Positions 37,377-45,817 of a stretch of DNA of 45,817 nt are shown in pieces (position 1 is the stretch's first letter; the number at the start of each line of letters is the position of its first letter). A program made the translations under genes and the position numbers. The notes under the pieces are model-generated. The model was not told where the DNA came from. It did not search any database and was given only the letters and a program-made list of their open reading frames with translations. Source of the stretch: Candidatus Nomurabacteria bacterium RIFCSPLOWO2_01_FULL_33_24 (lineage in GTDB: Bacteria > Patescibacteriota > Minisyncoccia > Phycocordibacterales > MFUP01); NCBI GenBank assembly GCA_001785735.1, contig MFUP01000006.1, forward strand, positions 3,384 to 49,200, read 5' to 3'.

Positions 37377-39064
37377 TGGAGGAAAAGATAAAAAATTTAA
37401 TAAAAAACGCGTTAAAAAATCTTGGCATTAAAGGGGCAGATTTTATTGTAGAGCACCCGGATGATTTGAAGAATGGCGACTATTCGACGAATGTGGCTTT
37501 AATTTACGGAAGTATTTTAAAGTTTGAAAAAGGACATCCCAGAGAATTTGCTAAAAAAATAAAGCAGGAAATGATGAAAAATCTACCTTTAGAAATTAAT
37601 CGAGTAGAAATAGCTCTAACCGGCTTTATTAATTTTCGTCTATCAAAAGAATTTTTTGCCGACAGGCTTCAAACAATTCTAAAAGAGAAAGATAAATTTG
37701 GGAAAAATAAAAAATTAAAAGGACAAAAAATAATGGTTGAATACACTGACCCCAATCCGTTTAAGGAGTTTCATATAGGGCATTTGATGAGCAATACCGT
37801 AGGTGAAGTAATTTCACGCTTGGTTGAATGGAATGGAGCAGAGGTAAAAAGAGCCAACTATCAGGGAGATGTCGGGATACATGTGGCTAAAGCTATTTGG
37901 GGAATTCTTCAGAAAAAAGATCAATCTATTGATAGTATTCAAAGTTCTGCCCAAGCTTATATCCAAGGCGTGACGGCGTATGAAGAAAACGAAAAAGCAA
38001 AAGAAGAAATAAAAGAGATAAATAAAAAAATATATAACCGTAGTGATTCTGAAATAAATAAAATTTACAATCAAGGAAAAAAATTAAGTTTGGAACATTT
38101 TGAGAAAATATATAAAAAACTTGGCACTAAGTTTGATTTTTATTTTTTTGAAAGTGAAGTTGGGGATGAAGGAAAAGAAATTGTTGAAGAATTTTTAAAT
38201 AAAGAAGTTTTTAAAAAAAGCGACGGAGCTATTATTTTTGAAGGAGAAAAATACGGTTTACACACTCGAGTCTTTTTGAATTCCGAGGGACTTCCCACCT
38301 ATGAAGCCAAGGAACTTGGTTTGGTAAAAAACAAATATAAAAAATATAAATTTGATACATCAATATCTGTTACTGGAAACGAAATTAATGAGTACTTTAA
38401 GGTGTTATTGAAAGTAATGGAGTTTGTTCTTCCAAATTTGGCTAAAAAAATTAAACACATTTCTCACGGAATGCTTCGTTTACCAACTGGCAAAATGGGT
38501 TCTCGAACAGGAAATGTTATTACCGGAGAATCTTTAATTCAAGATATGGAAAAATTAGCCCTAGATAAAATTAAATCTTCTAACCGTGAGTTTACGGAAA
38601 AAGAAATAAAAGAAATTTCAGAAATAATTTCAGTAGGGGCAATTAAGTATTCAATTCTAAAACAATCAATTGGGAAAGATATTATTTTTGATTTTAAAAA
38701 GTCACTTTCATTTGAAGGAGACTCTGGTCCATATCTTCAATATAGTTATGTCAGAGCTTTGTCGGTAACAGAAAAATCAGAAATTAAATCTTCATCAAAA
38801 AATTTTACAAATAAAAATATAGAATTGGAACATCTTTTATATCGATTCCCGAAAGTTATAGAACGAGCGATGAATAATTACGCTCCTAATTATGTTGTTA
38901 CTTATTTAATAGAACTAGCTAAATCCTTCAATAATTTTTACAATAATTCAAAAATTATTGGTAGTCCTGAAGAATCTTACTATTTAGCCCTTACAAAAGC
39001 TTTTGCCCAAGTGCTCAAAAATGGCCTGACCGTTCTTAGTATTAAAACTCCAGAAAAGATGTAA
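37376..39064 (+). CDS. argS: Arginyl-tRNA synthetase
   Basis: 562 residues. N-terminal Add-1 domain ('HPDDLKNGDYSTNVALIYG'), class I signature 'PNPFKEFHIGHLMSN', 'RANYQGDVGIHVAKAIWG', and a KMSKS-region variant 'LPTGKMGSRTGNVI', then a C-terminal DALR anticodon domain ('SYVRAL', 'YNNSKIIG'). It charges tRNA-Arg; two of its substrates (GCG and TCT) are in this window. The first 100 codons have noticeably higher G+C than the rest of the gene. Its A overlaps the last base of the dut stop. Confidence 0.96.
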   Translation: MEEKIKNLIKNALKNLGIKGADFIVEHPDDLKNGDYSTNVALIYGSILKFEKGHPREFAKKIKQEMMKNLPLEINRVEIALTGFINFRLSKEFFADRLQTILKEKDKFGKNKKLKGQKIMVEYTDPNPFKEFHIGHLMSNTVGEVISRLVEWNGAEVKRANYQGDVGIHVAKAIWGILQKKDQSIDSIQSSAQAYIQGVTAYEENEKAKEEIKEINKKIYNRSDSEINKIYNQGKKLSLEHFEKIYKKLGTKFDFYFFESEVGDEGKEIVEEFLNKEVFKKSDGAIIFEGEKYGLHTRVFLNSEGLPTYEAKELGLVKNKYKKYKFDTSISVTGNEINEYFKVLLKVMEFVLPNLAKKIKHISHGMLRLPTGKMGSRTGNVITGESLIQDMEKLALDKIKSSNREFTEKEIKEISEIISVGAIKYSILKQSIGKDIIFDFKKSLSFEGDSGPYLQYSYVRALSVTEKSEIKSSSKNFTNKNIELEHLLYRFPKVIERAMNNYAPNYVVTYLIELAKSFNNFYNNSKIIGSPEESYYLALTKAFAQVLKNGLTVLSIKTPEKM

Positions 39065-39084
39065 ATTAAAGGATAAATTTGTGT

Positions 39085-39090
39085 TAAAAT
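39085..39090 (+). promoter_or_regulatory. Extended -10 of ileS, leaderless spacing
   Basis: TAAAAT preceded by TGT, 8 bases from the ATG at 39099. Confidence 0.6.
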
Positions 39091-39098
39091 AGGGAATT

Positions 39099-42000
39099 AT
39101 GGAAGATAAAAATAACGACAAGTCAGAAGCAGCGCTTCGAGAAGAGCGTATTTTAGAGTTTTGGGAAAAGAATAAAATTTTTGAAAAATCTTTGGAAAAA
39201 CCCGCACCGCGCGGCGAATTTATTTTTTACGAAGGTCCGCCAACTGCCAACGGCTATCCGGGGATTCACCATCTTGAATCTAGGGCTTTTAAAGATTTAA
39301 TTCCTCGTTTTAAAACTATGCAAGGTTTTTTTGTTCCCCGAAGAGCTGGTTGGGATACCCATGGTTTACCAGTTGAAATTGAAGTAGAAAAAGAATTAGG
39401 AATAAAATCAAAAAAAGAAATAGAAGAACTTGGAATTACTGAATTTAATAAAAAATGTAAAGAGAGTGTCAATAAATATGTAAAAAAGTGGGGAGAATTC
39501 ACAGACCGAATTGGTTTTTGGCTTGACCAAGAAAATTCCTATTCTACTTTTAACCCAAGTTATATGGAATCTATTTGGTCAATTATAAAAAAAATAGAAG
39601 ACCAAGGATTACTCTATAAAGATTACAAAGTTCTGCCGTGGTGTCCGCGTTGTGAAACAGCTTTATCCAGTCATGAATTAGCTCAAGGATATAAAGGGGT
39701 TGAAGATCCAGCTGTTTTTATAAAATTTAAACAGATAGACAAAGATGAATATTTTTTAGCTTGGACAACTACTCCATGGACATTACCGGGGAATATTGCC
39801 TTGGCGGTTGGTGAAGCTGTTGACTATGTAAAAGTTAAAGTTGACGGAGAAGACTTATGGTTAGCTAAAAGTCGGGCAAAAGAAATCTTACCAAATGTAA
39901 AAATTTTAGAAGAAATTAAAGGAAAGTATTTAATTGGAAGGAAATACGAACCATTATTTTCTTACTTATCTGATCTGTTGCCTGAAAATGAGAAATTTAA
40001 ACTAATGACTGCTTATCAAATTTATCCGGCTGATTTTGTTTCCACTGAAGAAGGAACAGGGATTGTTCATACGGCGGTAATGTATGGAGCAGATGATTTT
40101 GATTTGGGAACAAAATTTGATTTACCAAAATATCATCTTATAAATGAAAAAGGAGAATTTATAAAAGAAACCGGAACTTTAGCGGGGAAATTTGTTAAAG
40201 ATGCGGACAAAAATGTAATAGAAGAATTAAAGAAAAAGAATCTTTTATTTAAAGAAGAAAGAATAACCCACACCTATCCGTTCTGTTGGCGTTGTCAGAC
40301 TCCTTTGATTTATTTTGCCCGTGATTCCTGGTATATTCGGGTGTCCAATTTAAGGCAGGAATTAATTGATGAAAACCAGAAAATTCATTGGGAGCCAGAA
40401 TATATTAAAAATGGACGATTTGGAGAATGGCTTAGAGAAGTAAAAGATTGGGCTATTTCTCGAGAGCGATACTGGGGAACACCCTTACCAATCTGGCAGT
40501 GTAATAATTGTGATCATAAAGAAGTTATTGGAAGCATTGAAGATATAAAAAAGAAAACTACTAATGGAAATAAATATTTTGTCATGCGTCACGGAGAAGC
40601 ACTCAACAATACAGAAAATATCGCGTCAGGTAAAAATCCCAAATGGGATAAACTTACAGATAATGGTAAAGAACAAGTAAAAAACAAAATACCAGAAATA
40701 GAAAAATTAAATATAGATTTTATTATAAGTTCCCCGTTTAATAGAACAAAACAAACTTCCGAAATTATTTCTAAGGGGATAGGGAATAAAGAAATTGTTT
40801 TTGATGAAAGAATGGAAGAAATTGACATAGGTGTTTTTGAAGATAAAGATATTAAAGAATATAGAAAATTTAATTCAACGATTGAGGAACATTTTATTAA
40901 AAGACCTGAAAATGGAGAAAATCTTATGGATGTAAAATGTCGTGTAGGTGATTTTATTTATGAGATAAATAAAAAATATAATAATAAAAATATTTTAGTG
41001 GTTGCCCACAGCGAATCTTCTTTTATGCTTTTTTCTTCGGCCCACGGATTAACTCAACAAGAAACAAAAGATTTATTAGATAAGGACGACGAAAATATAA
41101 CTTTTATTAATAATGCAGAAATTAAAGAATTAGATTTTTCTCCAATTCCTCATAATGAAGAATACGAATTAGATCTTCATCGTCCTTATATAGATAGAAT
41201 TGTTTGGAAATGTGAAAAATGCAAAGGGGAAATGGAAAGAGTGAAAGAAATAATTGATGTTTGGTTTGATTCAGGGGCGATGCCTTTTGCCCAAGATCAT
41301 TATCCCTTCGAAAATAAAAATTTTGTGGATGAATTTGGTTATCCTGGCGACTATATTGCTGAAGCCATTGATCAAACACGAGGTTGGTTTTATACTCTTC
41401 ACGCCATTGGTATTTTAATGGAGAAAGGAAAGGCCTATAAAAACGTTGTTTGTCTTGGACATATTTTAGATTCAAAAGGAAAGAAAATGTCTAAATCAAT
41501 TGGGAATATGGTTAATCCTTGGGAAATGATAGATAAATATGGCGTAGATACATTACGTCTGTGGATGTATTCAGTTAATCAACCGGGAGAGCCAAAAAAC
41601 TTTGATGAAATAACGGTTAAAGAGAATAAAAGAATTTTGACCATTCTTGAAAATATTGTTAAGTTCTATGAACTTTACAAGGAAAATGCTTCTCGATTTA
41701 GCTCGGGATGGTCATCCAGTAATAATGTATTAGATGACTGGATTCTTACCAAACTAAATAAATTAATATTTGATTCCACTAATAATTTAAATAATTACAA
41801 AATATTAGAACCAACTCGAGAGATAAAAGATTTTATTTTAGATTTTTCTCAATGGTACATTAGACGATCAAGGGATAGACTTAAGAGTGAAAACGAAAAT
41901 GACAAGCAATCAGCCTTAATAACCACTAAATTTGTTTTATTAGAATTATCTAAACTTATGGCCCCATTTACCCCCTTTATGGCGGAAAATGTTTACAAAA

Positions 42001-42563
42001 GAACAGGAGGTGATTTAGAAAGTGTCCATTTGGAAAAATGGCCATCAGTTTTAAAAACTTTCTGGGGGAAAGTAAAAGTAGATTTAGAATTAATAGAAGA
42101 AATGAAAAAAGTACGAAAAATTGTTTCCTTTGGGTTAGAAGCGCGAGAAAAAGAAGGAATAAAAGTTAGGCAACCATTATCTGAAATTCAAATAAAAAAA
42201 AATCTTTCTAAAAAATATTTTGATCTCATAAAAGATGAATTAAATGTAAAAGAAGTTATTTTTGATAGCAAGATGAAAGAAGAAATAAAATTGAACACAA
42301 ATATTTCTCCGGAATTAAAACAAGAAGGACAATTTAGAGAGTTAACCAGAAGTATTCAGGAATCGAGAAAAAAAGAAAACCTAACGCCAAGTGATCAAAT
42401 TATTTTAACTATTGAAACCAATAAGGATGGGCAAGAATTAATTAAGAAATTTGAAAATAATCTAAAAAAAGTTGTTTTGTCAAAAGAAATAAAATTTGAA
42501 CAAAATAATAGTGAAGAAATAATGATAAACAATTTATCTTTCAAAATTAAAATAGAAAAATAA
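39099..42563 (+). CDS. ileS: Isoleucyl-tRNA synthetase with an inserted histidine-phosphatase domain
   Basis: 1154 residues. The class Ia frame is normal: 'GPPTANGYPGIHHLESR' (HIGH region), editing domain ('WTTTPWTLPGNIALAVG', 'GTGIVHTAVMYGADDF'), 'WGTPLPIWQC', 'WFDSGAMPFAQDHYPF', 'DSKGKKMSKSIGN' (KMSKS) and a C-terminal helical anticodon part. Between the Zn-like 'CNNCDH' (about 470) and 'DLHRPYIDRI', residues about 490-680 form a complete phosphoglycerate-mutase/histidine-phosphatase domain: 'FVMRHGEALNN' (R497, H498, G499), 'ISSPFNRTKQT', 'ERMEEIDIGVFE' and 'VVAHSES' (H637). All catalytic residues are kept. Overall it looks like the eukaryote/archaeal-type IleRS. The first 60 codons are GC-rich. 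Confidence 0.95.
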   Translation: MEDKNNDKSEAALREERILEFWEKNKIFEKSLEKPAPRGEFIFYEGPPTANGYPGIHHLESRAFKDLIPRFKTMQGFFVPRRAGWDTHGLPVEIEVEKELGIKSKKEIEELGITEFNKKCKESVNKYVKKWGEFTDRIGFWLDQENSYSTFNPSYMESIWSIIKKIEDQGLLYKDYKVLPWCPRCETALSSHELAQGYKGVEDPAVFIKFKQIDKDEYFLAWTTTPWTLPGNIALAVGEAVDYVKVKVDGEDLWLAKSRAKEILPNVKILEEIKGKYLIGRKYEPLFSYLSDLLPENEKFKLMTAYQIYPADFVSTEEGTGIVHTAVMYGADDFDLGTKFDLPKYHLINEKGEFIKETGTLAGKFVKDADKNVIEELKKKNLLFKEERITHTYPFCWRCQTPLIYFARDSWYIRVSNLRQELIDENQKIHWEPEYIKNGRFGEWLREVKDWAISRERYWGTPLPIWQCNNCDHKEVIGSIEDIKKKTTNGNKYFVMRHGEALNNTENIASGKNPKWDKLTDNGKEQVKNKIPEIEKLNIDFIISSPFNRTKQTSEIISKGIGNKEIVFDERMEEIDIGVFEDKDIKEYRKFNSTIEEHFIKRPENGENLMDVKCRVGDFIYEINKKYNNKNILVVAHSESSFMLFSSAHGLTQQETKDLLDKDDENITFINNAEIKELDFSPIPHNEEYELDLHRPYIDRIVWKCEKCKGEMERVKEIIDVWFDSGAMPFAQDHYPFENKNFVDEFGYPGDYIAEAIDQTRGWFYTLHAIGILMEKGKAYKNVVCLGHILDSKGKKMSKSIGNMVNPWEMIDKYGVDTLRLWMYSVNQPGEPKNFDEITVKENKRILTILENIVKFYELYKENASRFSSGWSSSNNVLDDWILTKLNKLIFDSTNNLNNYKILEPTREIKDFILDFSQWYIRRSRDRLKSENENDKQSALITTKFVLLELSKLMAPFTPFMAENVYKRTGGDLESVHLEKWPSVLKTFWGKVKVDLELIEEMKKVRKIVSFGLEAREKEGIKVRQPLSEIQIKKNLSKKYFDLIKDELNVKEVIFDSKMKEEIKLNTNISPELKQEGQFRELTRSIQESRKKENLTPSDQIILTIETNKDGQELIKKFENNLKKVVLSKEIKFEQNNSEEIMINNLSFKIKIEK

Positions 42564-42564
42564 T

Positions 42565-43149
42565 ATGTATAAAATTTATCAAACAGAGGGATTGGTGATT
42601 GAAGGAAGATCATTAGGCGAAGCAGATCGGTTTTTAACCGTTTTTACTAAAGATTTTGGAATGATTCAAGCTCAAGCTCAGGGGGTTCGTAAAATTTCTT
42701 CGAAACTTCGTTATAGTTTACAAAATTTTTCTTATGCCGAAATTGATTTAGTTCAAGGAAAAGAAGTTTGGCGAATTACTAATGCCAAAAAAAAACCACT
42801 TTTAGATCAAGTGATTACTAATTATAAAGTAATGAAAATTACTAATAATATTTTTAATCTTCTCAAACGCCTTTGTCATGGAGAAGAAAAAAATGAATCA
42901 CTTTTTGAGGATATTCTGCGGGGATTTTCTCTTTTATCAAATCCCAAAATAACAATTGATGAAGTAAATAACACAGAATTTGTTTTAGTTCTTAGAATTC
43001 TTCATAGATTAGGATATTGGGGAGAAATAGACGGGATGGCTTCTTTAACAACATCGCCATTTAATTATCTTCTTTTAAACGAAGTTCAACCCCTCCGAAA
43101 AAAAATTATTTCCGAAATAAATAAGTCTCTTAAGGCTACTCAATTATGA
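42565..43149 (+). CDS. recO: DNA repair protein RecO (short form)
   Basis: 194 residues, about 40-50 fewer than usual. The N-terminal OB fold is clear: 'YQTEGLVIEGRSLGEADRFLTVFTKDFGMIQAQAQGVRK' and 'SYAEIDLVQGKEVWRI'. A helical segment follows, and the protein ends soon after 'LRILHRLGYWGEID', without the CxxC zinc motif found in many RecO proteins. RecO loads RecA on SSB-coated single-stranded DNA. It starts 1 base after the ileS stop. Confidence 0.88.
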   Translation: MYKIYQTEGLVIEGRSLGEADRFLTVFTKDFGMIQAQAQGVRKISSKLRYSLQNFSYAEIDLVQGKEVWRITNAKKKPLLDQVITNYKVMKITNNIFNLLKRLCHGEEKNESLFEDILRGFSLLSNPKITIDEVNNTEFVLVLRILHRLGYWGEIDGMASLTTSPFNYLLLNEVQPLRKKIISEINKSLKATQL

Positions 43150-43155
43150 TATACT
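43150..43155 (+). promoter_or_regulatory. Extended -10 of the 43163 gene, leaderless spacing
   Basis: TATACT preceded by TGA, 7 bases from the ATG at 43163. It overlaps the recO stop. Confidence 0.65.
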
Positions 43156-43162
43156 AACCAAT

Positions 43163-45112
43163 ATGGAAGAGAATTTAAAAGATCAAAAAGACAGCCTTGA
43201 TGATTTAAAAAGGAAGTTATATTCCAGAAACAAAGATATTTTGAATAGAGGGAAAATAAGACAAAAAATCAACCCTTCTAAATATGTAATTAAAGATCAG
43301 TGGGGATTAAAACCAAAAGAAGAAACCATAATATCTAGTAGTTGGCAAAAAAATTTAGAAATGAATATGAAAAAATCAAGTAGTGTTTCTATTTTTAAAA
43401 AAATTTTTATTTTTGCTTTTATTTTTTTTATTTTAGCCTTGGGATTTGCTGTTATTAAATTTTTTGGTAATTCTAATGATATTTCAACCAGCAATGTTGG
43501 CATTAACATTCTTGGAAGTACTTTTGCCGAAGGGGGAGAGGAAGTAAATCTTCAAATTGAAATTGAAAATAGAAACAATACACCTCTTGAACTTAGTGAT
43601 TTATTAATTGAATATCCTAAAGGTTCAGGGAGCGCCGAATTTGAACGAATCAGAAAATCCATTGGGACGATTGAATCAGGTCAAACAGCCAATGAAAGTG
43701 TTAAAGTTATTCTTTTAGGGGAACAAGGTAGTTCCAAGGAAGTAAAGGTAACTCTTGAATTTAGAATTCATGGATCTAATGCTGTTTTTCAGAAAGAGAA
43801 AAGTTACCCGATAGTTATCTCCTCATCTCCTATTAGTTTATCAATTGAAGCCCCAGAAAAAACAACTTCCAACCAAGAAATAACTTTAAAAATTATTACG
43901 ACCTTAAATACTCAAAAACCAACTCCAAATATTCGTTTTAAGGTTGAATATCCGGCTGGTTTCCAATTTGAAAGCTCTACCCCAGATCCTTTTTCGGGAA
44001 ATAATCTTTGGGATTTAGGAGATTTGAGTCCTGGAGTTGAAAGAACTATTGTAATTAAAGGAAAACTTTTAGGACAGAGTGGAGATGAACGATCTTTTAG
44101 AATTTATAGTGGGGCCAAAGATTTTAATGATCAATCAGCTATAAAAGTTGTCTATAATTCACTTTTGCATACAATTGCTATTGAACGTCCATTTATTGAA
44201 ATTAACTTATTTATGAATGGCGTCAACGAGGATGAATATAATTTGCCTAGCCAAACAGACACAACAATTAATGTTGAGTGGGTTAATAATTTACCAACTA
44301 AAATTGATAACGTAGAACTGGATATAAGTTTAACTGGAAATGCCTTAGACAAGCATTCAGTGAAAACACTAAATGGTTTTTATGATTCTTCCGAAAATAA
44401 AATTTCTTGGAACAAAAACACTTCCCCAATCTTTTCATCTATTGAGCCGGGGGAAAGGGGATCGGTTAACTTTAATTTTTCATCATTATCTCTTCTTGCT
44501 AATAATCAATCACCAATTGAAAATCCAGAAATCTTTTTAGAAGCTAGTATTAAAGGGCAACAACTAAGTCAAGGAATTATTTCCCAAGAAATCAATAGTT
44601 TGAAAAAGAAAGTGATTAGAATAAATTCTGATCTCCAAATTGTCGCTAAGGGATATTATTATTCAGGGCCTCTTACTAATACTGGCCCAATCCCGCCAAA
44701 GGCTGGAGAAAAAACAACTTACACTATTATTTGGACATTAGCTAATTCGTCAAATAAAGTATCTGGAGCCATGGCTAAAACCACTCTCCCTTTGTATGTT
44801 TCTTGGTTAGGAAATGTTTCTTCCTCATCTGAAGATATTACTTATAACGAACTAACAAGAGAAATAATTTGGAAAATTGGGACAGTAGAAAAAGGAACAG
44901 GATTTTCTGGTCCCACAAAGGAAATAGCTTTTCAAGTTGAATTACTTCCATCAGTTAGTCAAATTGGTAGTACTCCCCAATTAGTATCAGAAACAATTTT
45001 AACAGGCGAAGATACTTTTACTAAGGCTTCATTAAAAGATACCCGAAGTTCTATTAATACTAATCTTTATAATGATATTGGTGGTAGTGGTAATGACAAG
45101 GTGGTAGAATGA
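43163..45112 (+). CDS. Bitopic surface protein with DUF11-like/Ig-like extracellular domains
   Basis: 649 residues. A charged cytoplasmic N-terminus of about 75 residues precedes one membrane helix ('IFIFAFIFFILALGFAVIKFF', about 76-96). Several beta-rich domains follow: 'GGEEVNLQIEIENRNNTPLELSDLLIEYP', 'PNIRFKVEYPAGFQF...GDLSPGVERTIVIKGKL' and 'GEKTTYTIIWTLANSSNKVSGAMAKTTLPLYVSWLG', each like the DUF11/CARDB-type modules of surface proteins. The window's first gene shares this DUF11-like style. Function not known; a scaffold role at the cell surface is inferred. Confidence 0.78.
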   Translation: MEENLKDQKDSLDDLKRKLYSRNKDILNRGKIRQKINPSKYVIKDQWGLKPKEETIISSSWQKNLEMNMKKSSSVSIFKKIFIFAFIFFILALGFAVIKFFGNSNDISTSNVGINILGSTFAEGGEEVNLQIEIENRNNTPLELSDLLIEYPKGSGSAEFERIRKSIGTIESGQTANESVKVILLGEQGSSKEVKVTLEFRIHGSNAVFQKEKSYPIVISSSPISLSIEAPEKTTSNQEITLKIITTLNTQKPTPNIRFKVEYPAGFQFESSTPDPFSGNNLWDLGDLSPGVERTIVIKGKLLGQSGDERSFRIYSGAKDFNDQSAIKVVYNSLLHTIAIERPFIEINLFMNGVNEDEYNLPSQTDTTINVEWVNNLPTKIDNVELDISLTGNALDKHSVKTLNGFYDSSENKISWNKNTSPIFSSIEPGERGSVNFNFSSLSLLANNQSPIENPEIFLEASIKGQQLSQGIISQEINSLKKKVIRINSDLQIVAKGYYYSGPLTNTGPIPPKAGEKTTYTIIWTLANSSNKVSGAMAKTTLPLYVSWLGNVSSSSEDITYNELTREIIWKIGTVEKGTGFSGPTKEIAFQVELLPSVSQIGSTPQLVSETILTGEDTFTKASLKDTRSSINTNLYNDIGGSGNDKVVE

Positions 45113-45125
45113 TATTTATAAAAAT

Positions 45126-45817
45126 ATGAGAAAAGAGAATAATTTATTAATGGAAAAAATAATTTCGTTGTGCAAAAGGCGAGGCTTTGTTTTTCCGGGT
45201 TCGGAAATTTATGGAGGACTGGCGGGCACTTGGGATTATGGGCATTTGGGCAATGAGCTTTTGCACAATATTAAGCAGTCATGGTGGAACAAATTTGTCG
45301 CCACGCGTGAAGATGTGTACGGAATTCGAGCGGCGATTTTGATGAATACAAAAGTTTGGGAGGCCTCGGGTCATATAGCCGGCTTTGCCGATCCATTGGA
45401 AAACGGCGAGAAATTCAATACGATGTTCAAGACACAAGTTGGAGCGGGGGAGGAGGCGGCGACTTCATACCTCCGTCCGGAAACGGCACAGGGCATCTTT
45501 GTGAATTTTAAAAATACCGTGGATGCTTTTCATCCTAAACTTCCTTTTGGCATTGCCCAGATCGGCAAGGCCTTTCGCAATGAAATTGCCCCGCGGGATT
45601 TTCTTTTCCGTCAGCGCGAATTTGATCAGATGGAGCTGGAATATTTCGTCCGACCAGATGAATGGCATAAATTTTTTGAATATTGGAAAGATGAAATGAT
45701 GGAATGGATGGAAGAAATCGGATTGGATATGAAAAAGATTCACGATGTGGAAGTTGCGGAAGGCGAGCGCGCGCATTATTCCCAGCACACGGTTGATTTT
45801 GAATTTGAATATCCGTT
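45126..45817 (+). CDS. glyS: Glycyl-tRNA synthetase, alpha2 type (3' partial)
   Basis: The frame is open to the window edge (230 codons). Class II motifs: 'GSEIYGGLAGTWDYGHLG', 'ILMNTKVWEASGHIAGFADPL', 'YLRPETAQGIFVNFKN' (motif 2 region) and 'GKAFRNEIAPRDFLFRQREFDQMELEYF'. Between 'GFADPL' and 'KFNTMFKTQVG' there are only a few residues, whereas the family usually has a long insertion with CxxC knuckles, so this is a compact form. G+C is about 50% in parts, against about 30% in nearby genes, and codon choice differs (GGC, CGC, GCG). ATGs at 45126 and 45150 are both possible starts. Confidence 0.93.
   Translation, partial: MRKENNLLMEKIISLCKRRGFVFPGSEIYGGLAGTWDYGHLGNELLHNIKQSWWNKFVATREDVYGIRAAILMNTKVWEASGHIAGFADPLENGEKFNTMFKTQVGAGEEAATSYLRPETAQGIFVNFKNTVDAFHPKLPFGIAQIGKAFRNEIAPRDFLFRQREFDQMELEYFVRPDEWHKFFEYWKDEMMEWMEEIGLDMKKIHDVEVAEGERAHYSQHTVDFEFEYP

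Noticed and set aside
45465-45788. Minus-strand 107-codon frame near the right edge
   Set aside because: It is antisense to the well-conserved glyS motifs and has no features of its own.
1-45817. UGA reassigned to glycine, as in Gracilibacteria and SR1
   Set aside because: UGA ends several well-delimited genes (tsaE, polA, the methyltransferase) exactly where the families end, and no conserved protein reads through it.

Overview
The window looks like part of a small, AT-rich genome of the Candidate Phyla Radiation (Patescibacteria, most like Parcubacteria). The evidence is the gene set and style: short versions of housekeeping proteins, a compact pilMNO cluster, many membrane-anchored proteins of unknown function, a very large Cys-rich secreted protein, ribosomal proteins scattered outside the large operons, and almost no Shine-Dalgarno sequences. 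TGA is used as a stop throughout, so this is not a UGA-recoded lineage. Placement rests on gene content only; no rRNA lies in the window.

Layout. 1-6.2 kb: 3' end of a repeat-rich surface protein, then tsaE-polA-methyltransferase-holA. 6.2-12.4 kb: thioredoxin-like protein, tRNA-Lys, VanY-type carboxypeptidase, TrmH methyltransferase, convergent ruvA-mutM, a possible nuclease-fold protein, a CxxC protein, rpsT, an MBL hydrolase, and tRNA-Arg(GCG). 12.4-17.3 kb: tRNA-Ser abutting ruvX, the pilM-pilN-pilO cluster, tRNA-Arg/Val, an RluA-type pseudouridine synthase, rplS, and tRNA-Leu/His. 17.3-23.4 kb: a secreted putative zinc peptidase, an unknown protein, a 39-residue basic protein, an SPFH protein, pyrD, an SDR and dgkA. 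23.4-28.4 kb: a 1270-residue Cys-rich secreted protein and an anchored cyclophilin. 28.4-29.6 kb: secE-nusG-rplK without rplA.

The most unusual part is 29.6-37.4 kb. A tight four-gene minus-strand operon encodes a ParB/sulfiredoxin-fold protein, a tandem cytidine deaminase, an MtrA-like/thymidylate-synthase-like fusion and a HAD phosphatase. glyA (SHMT, the usual source of methylene-folate for thymidylate synthase) is divergent from it, and dut (dUMP producer) lies 2.5 kb further on. Together they suggest a nucleoside-to-dTMP, or modified-pyrimidine, module. Between glyA and dut is a PaaX/Cas2-like regulator bracketed by two copies of a 32-bp dyad (TAGCA-N6-TACGATCGTA-N6-TGCTA), one of them placed on divergent promoters.

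37.4-45.8 kb carries argS, an ileS with a complete histidine-phosphatase domain inserted in its catalytic core, recO, a membrane protein and the 5' part of a compact glyS. dut, parts of argS and ileS, and glyS are visibly richer in G+C than their neighbours, suggesting mosaic acquisition. A window-wide signal is a -10 box, often preceded by TGn, lying 5-8 bases from the start codon. This indicates that leaderless mRNAs are the rule here, and it was used to correct several starts.
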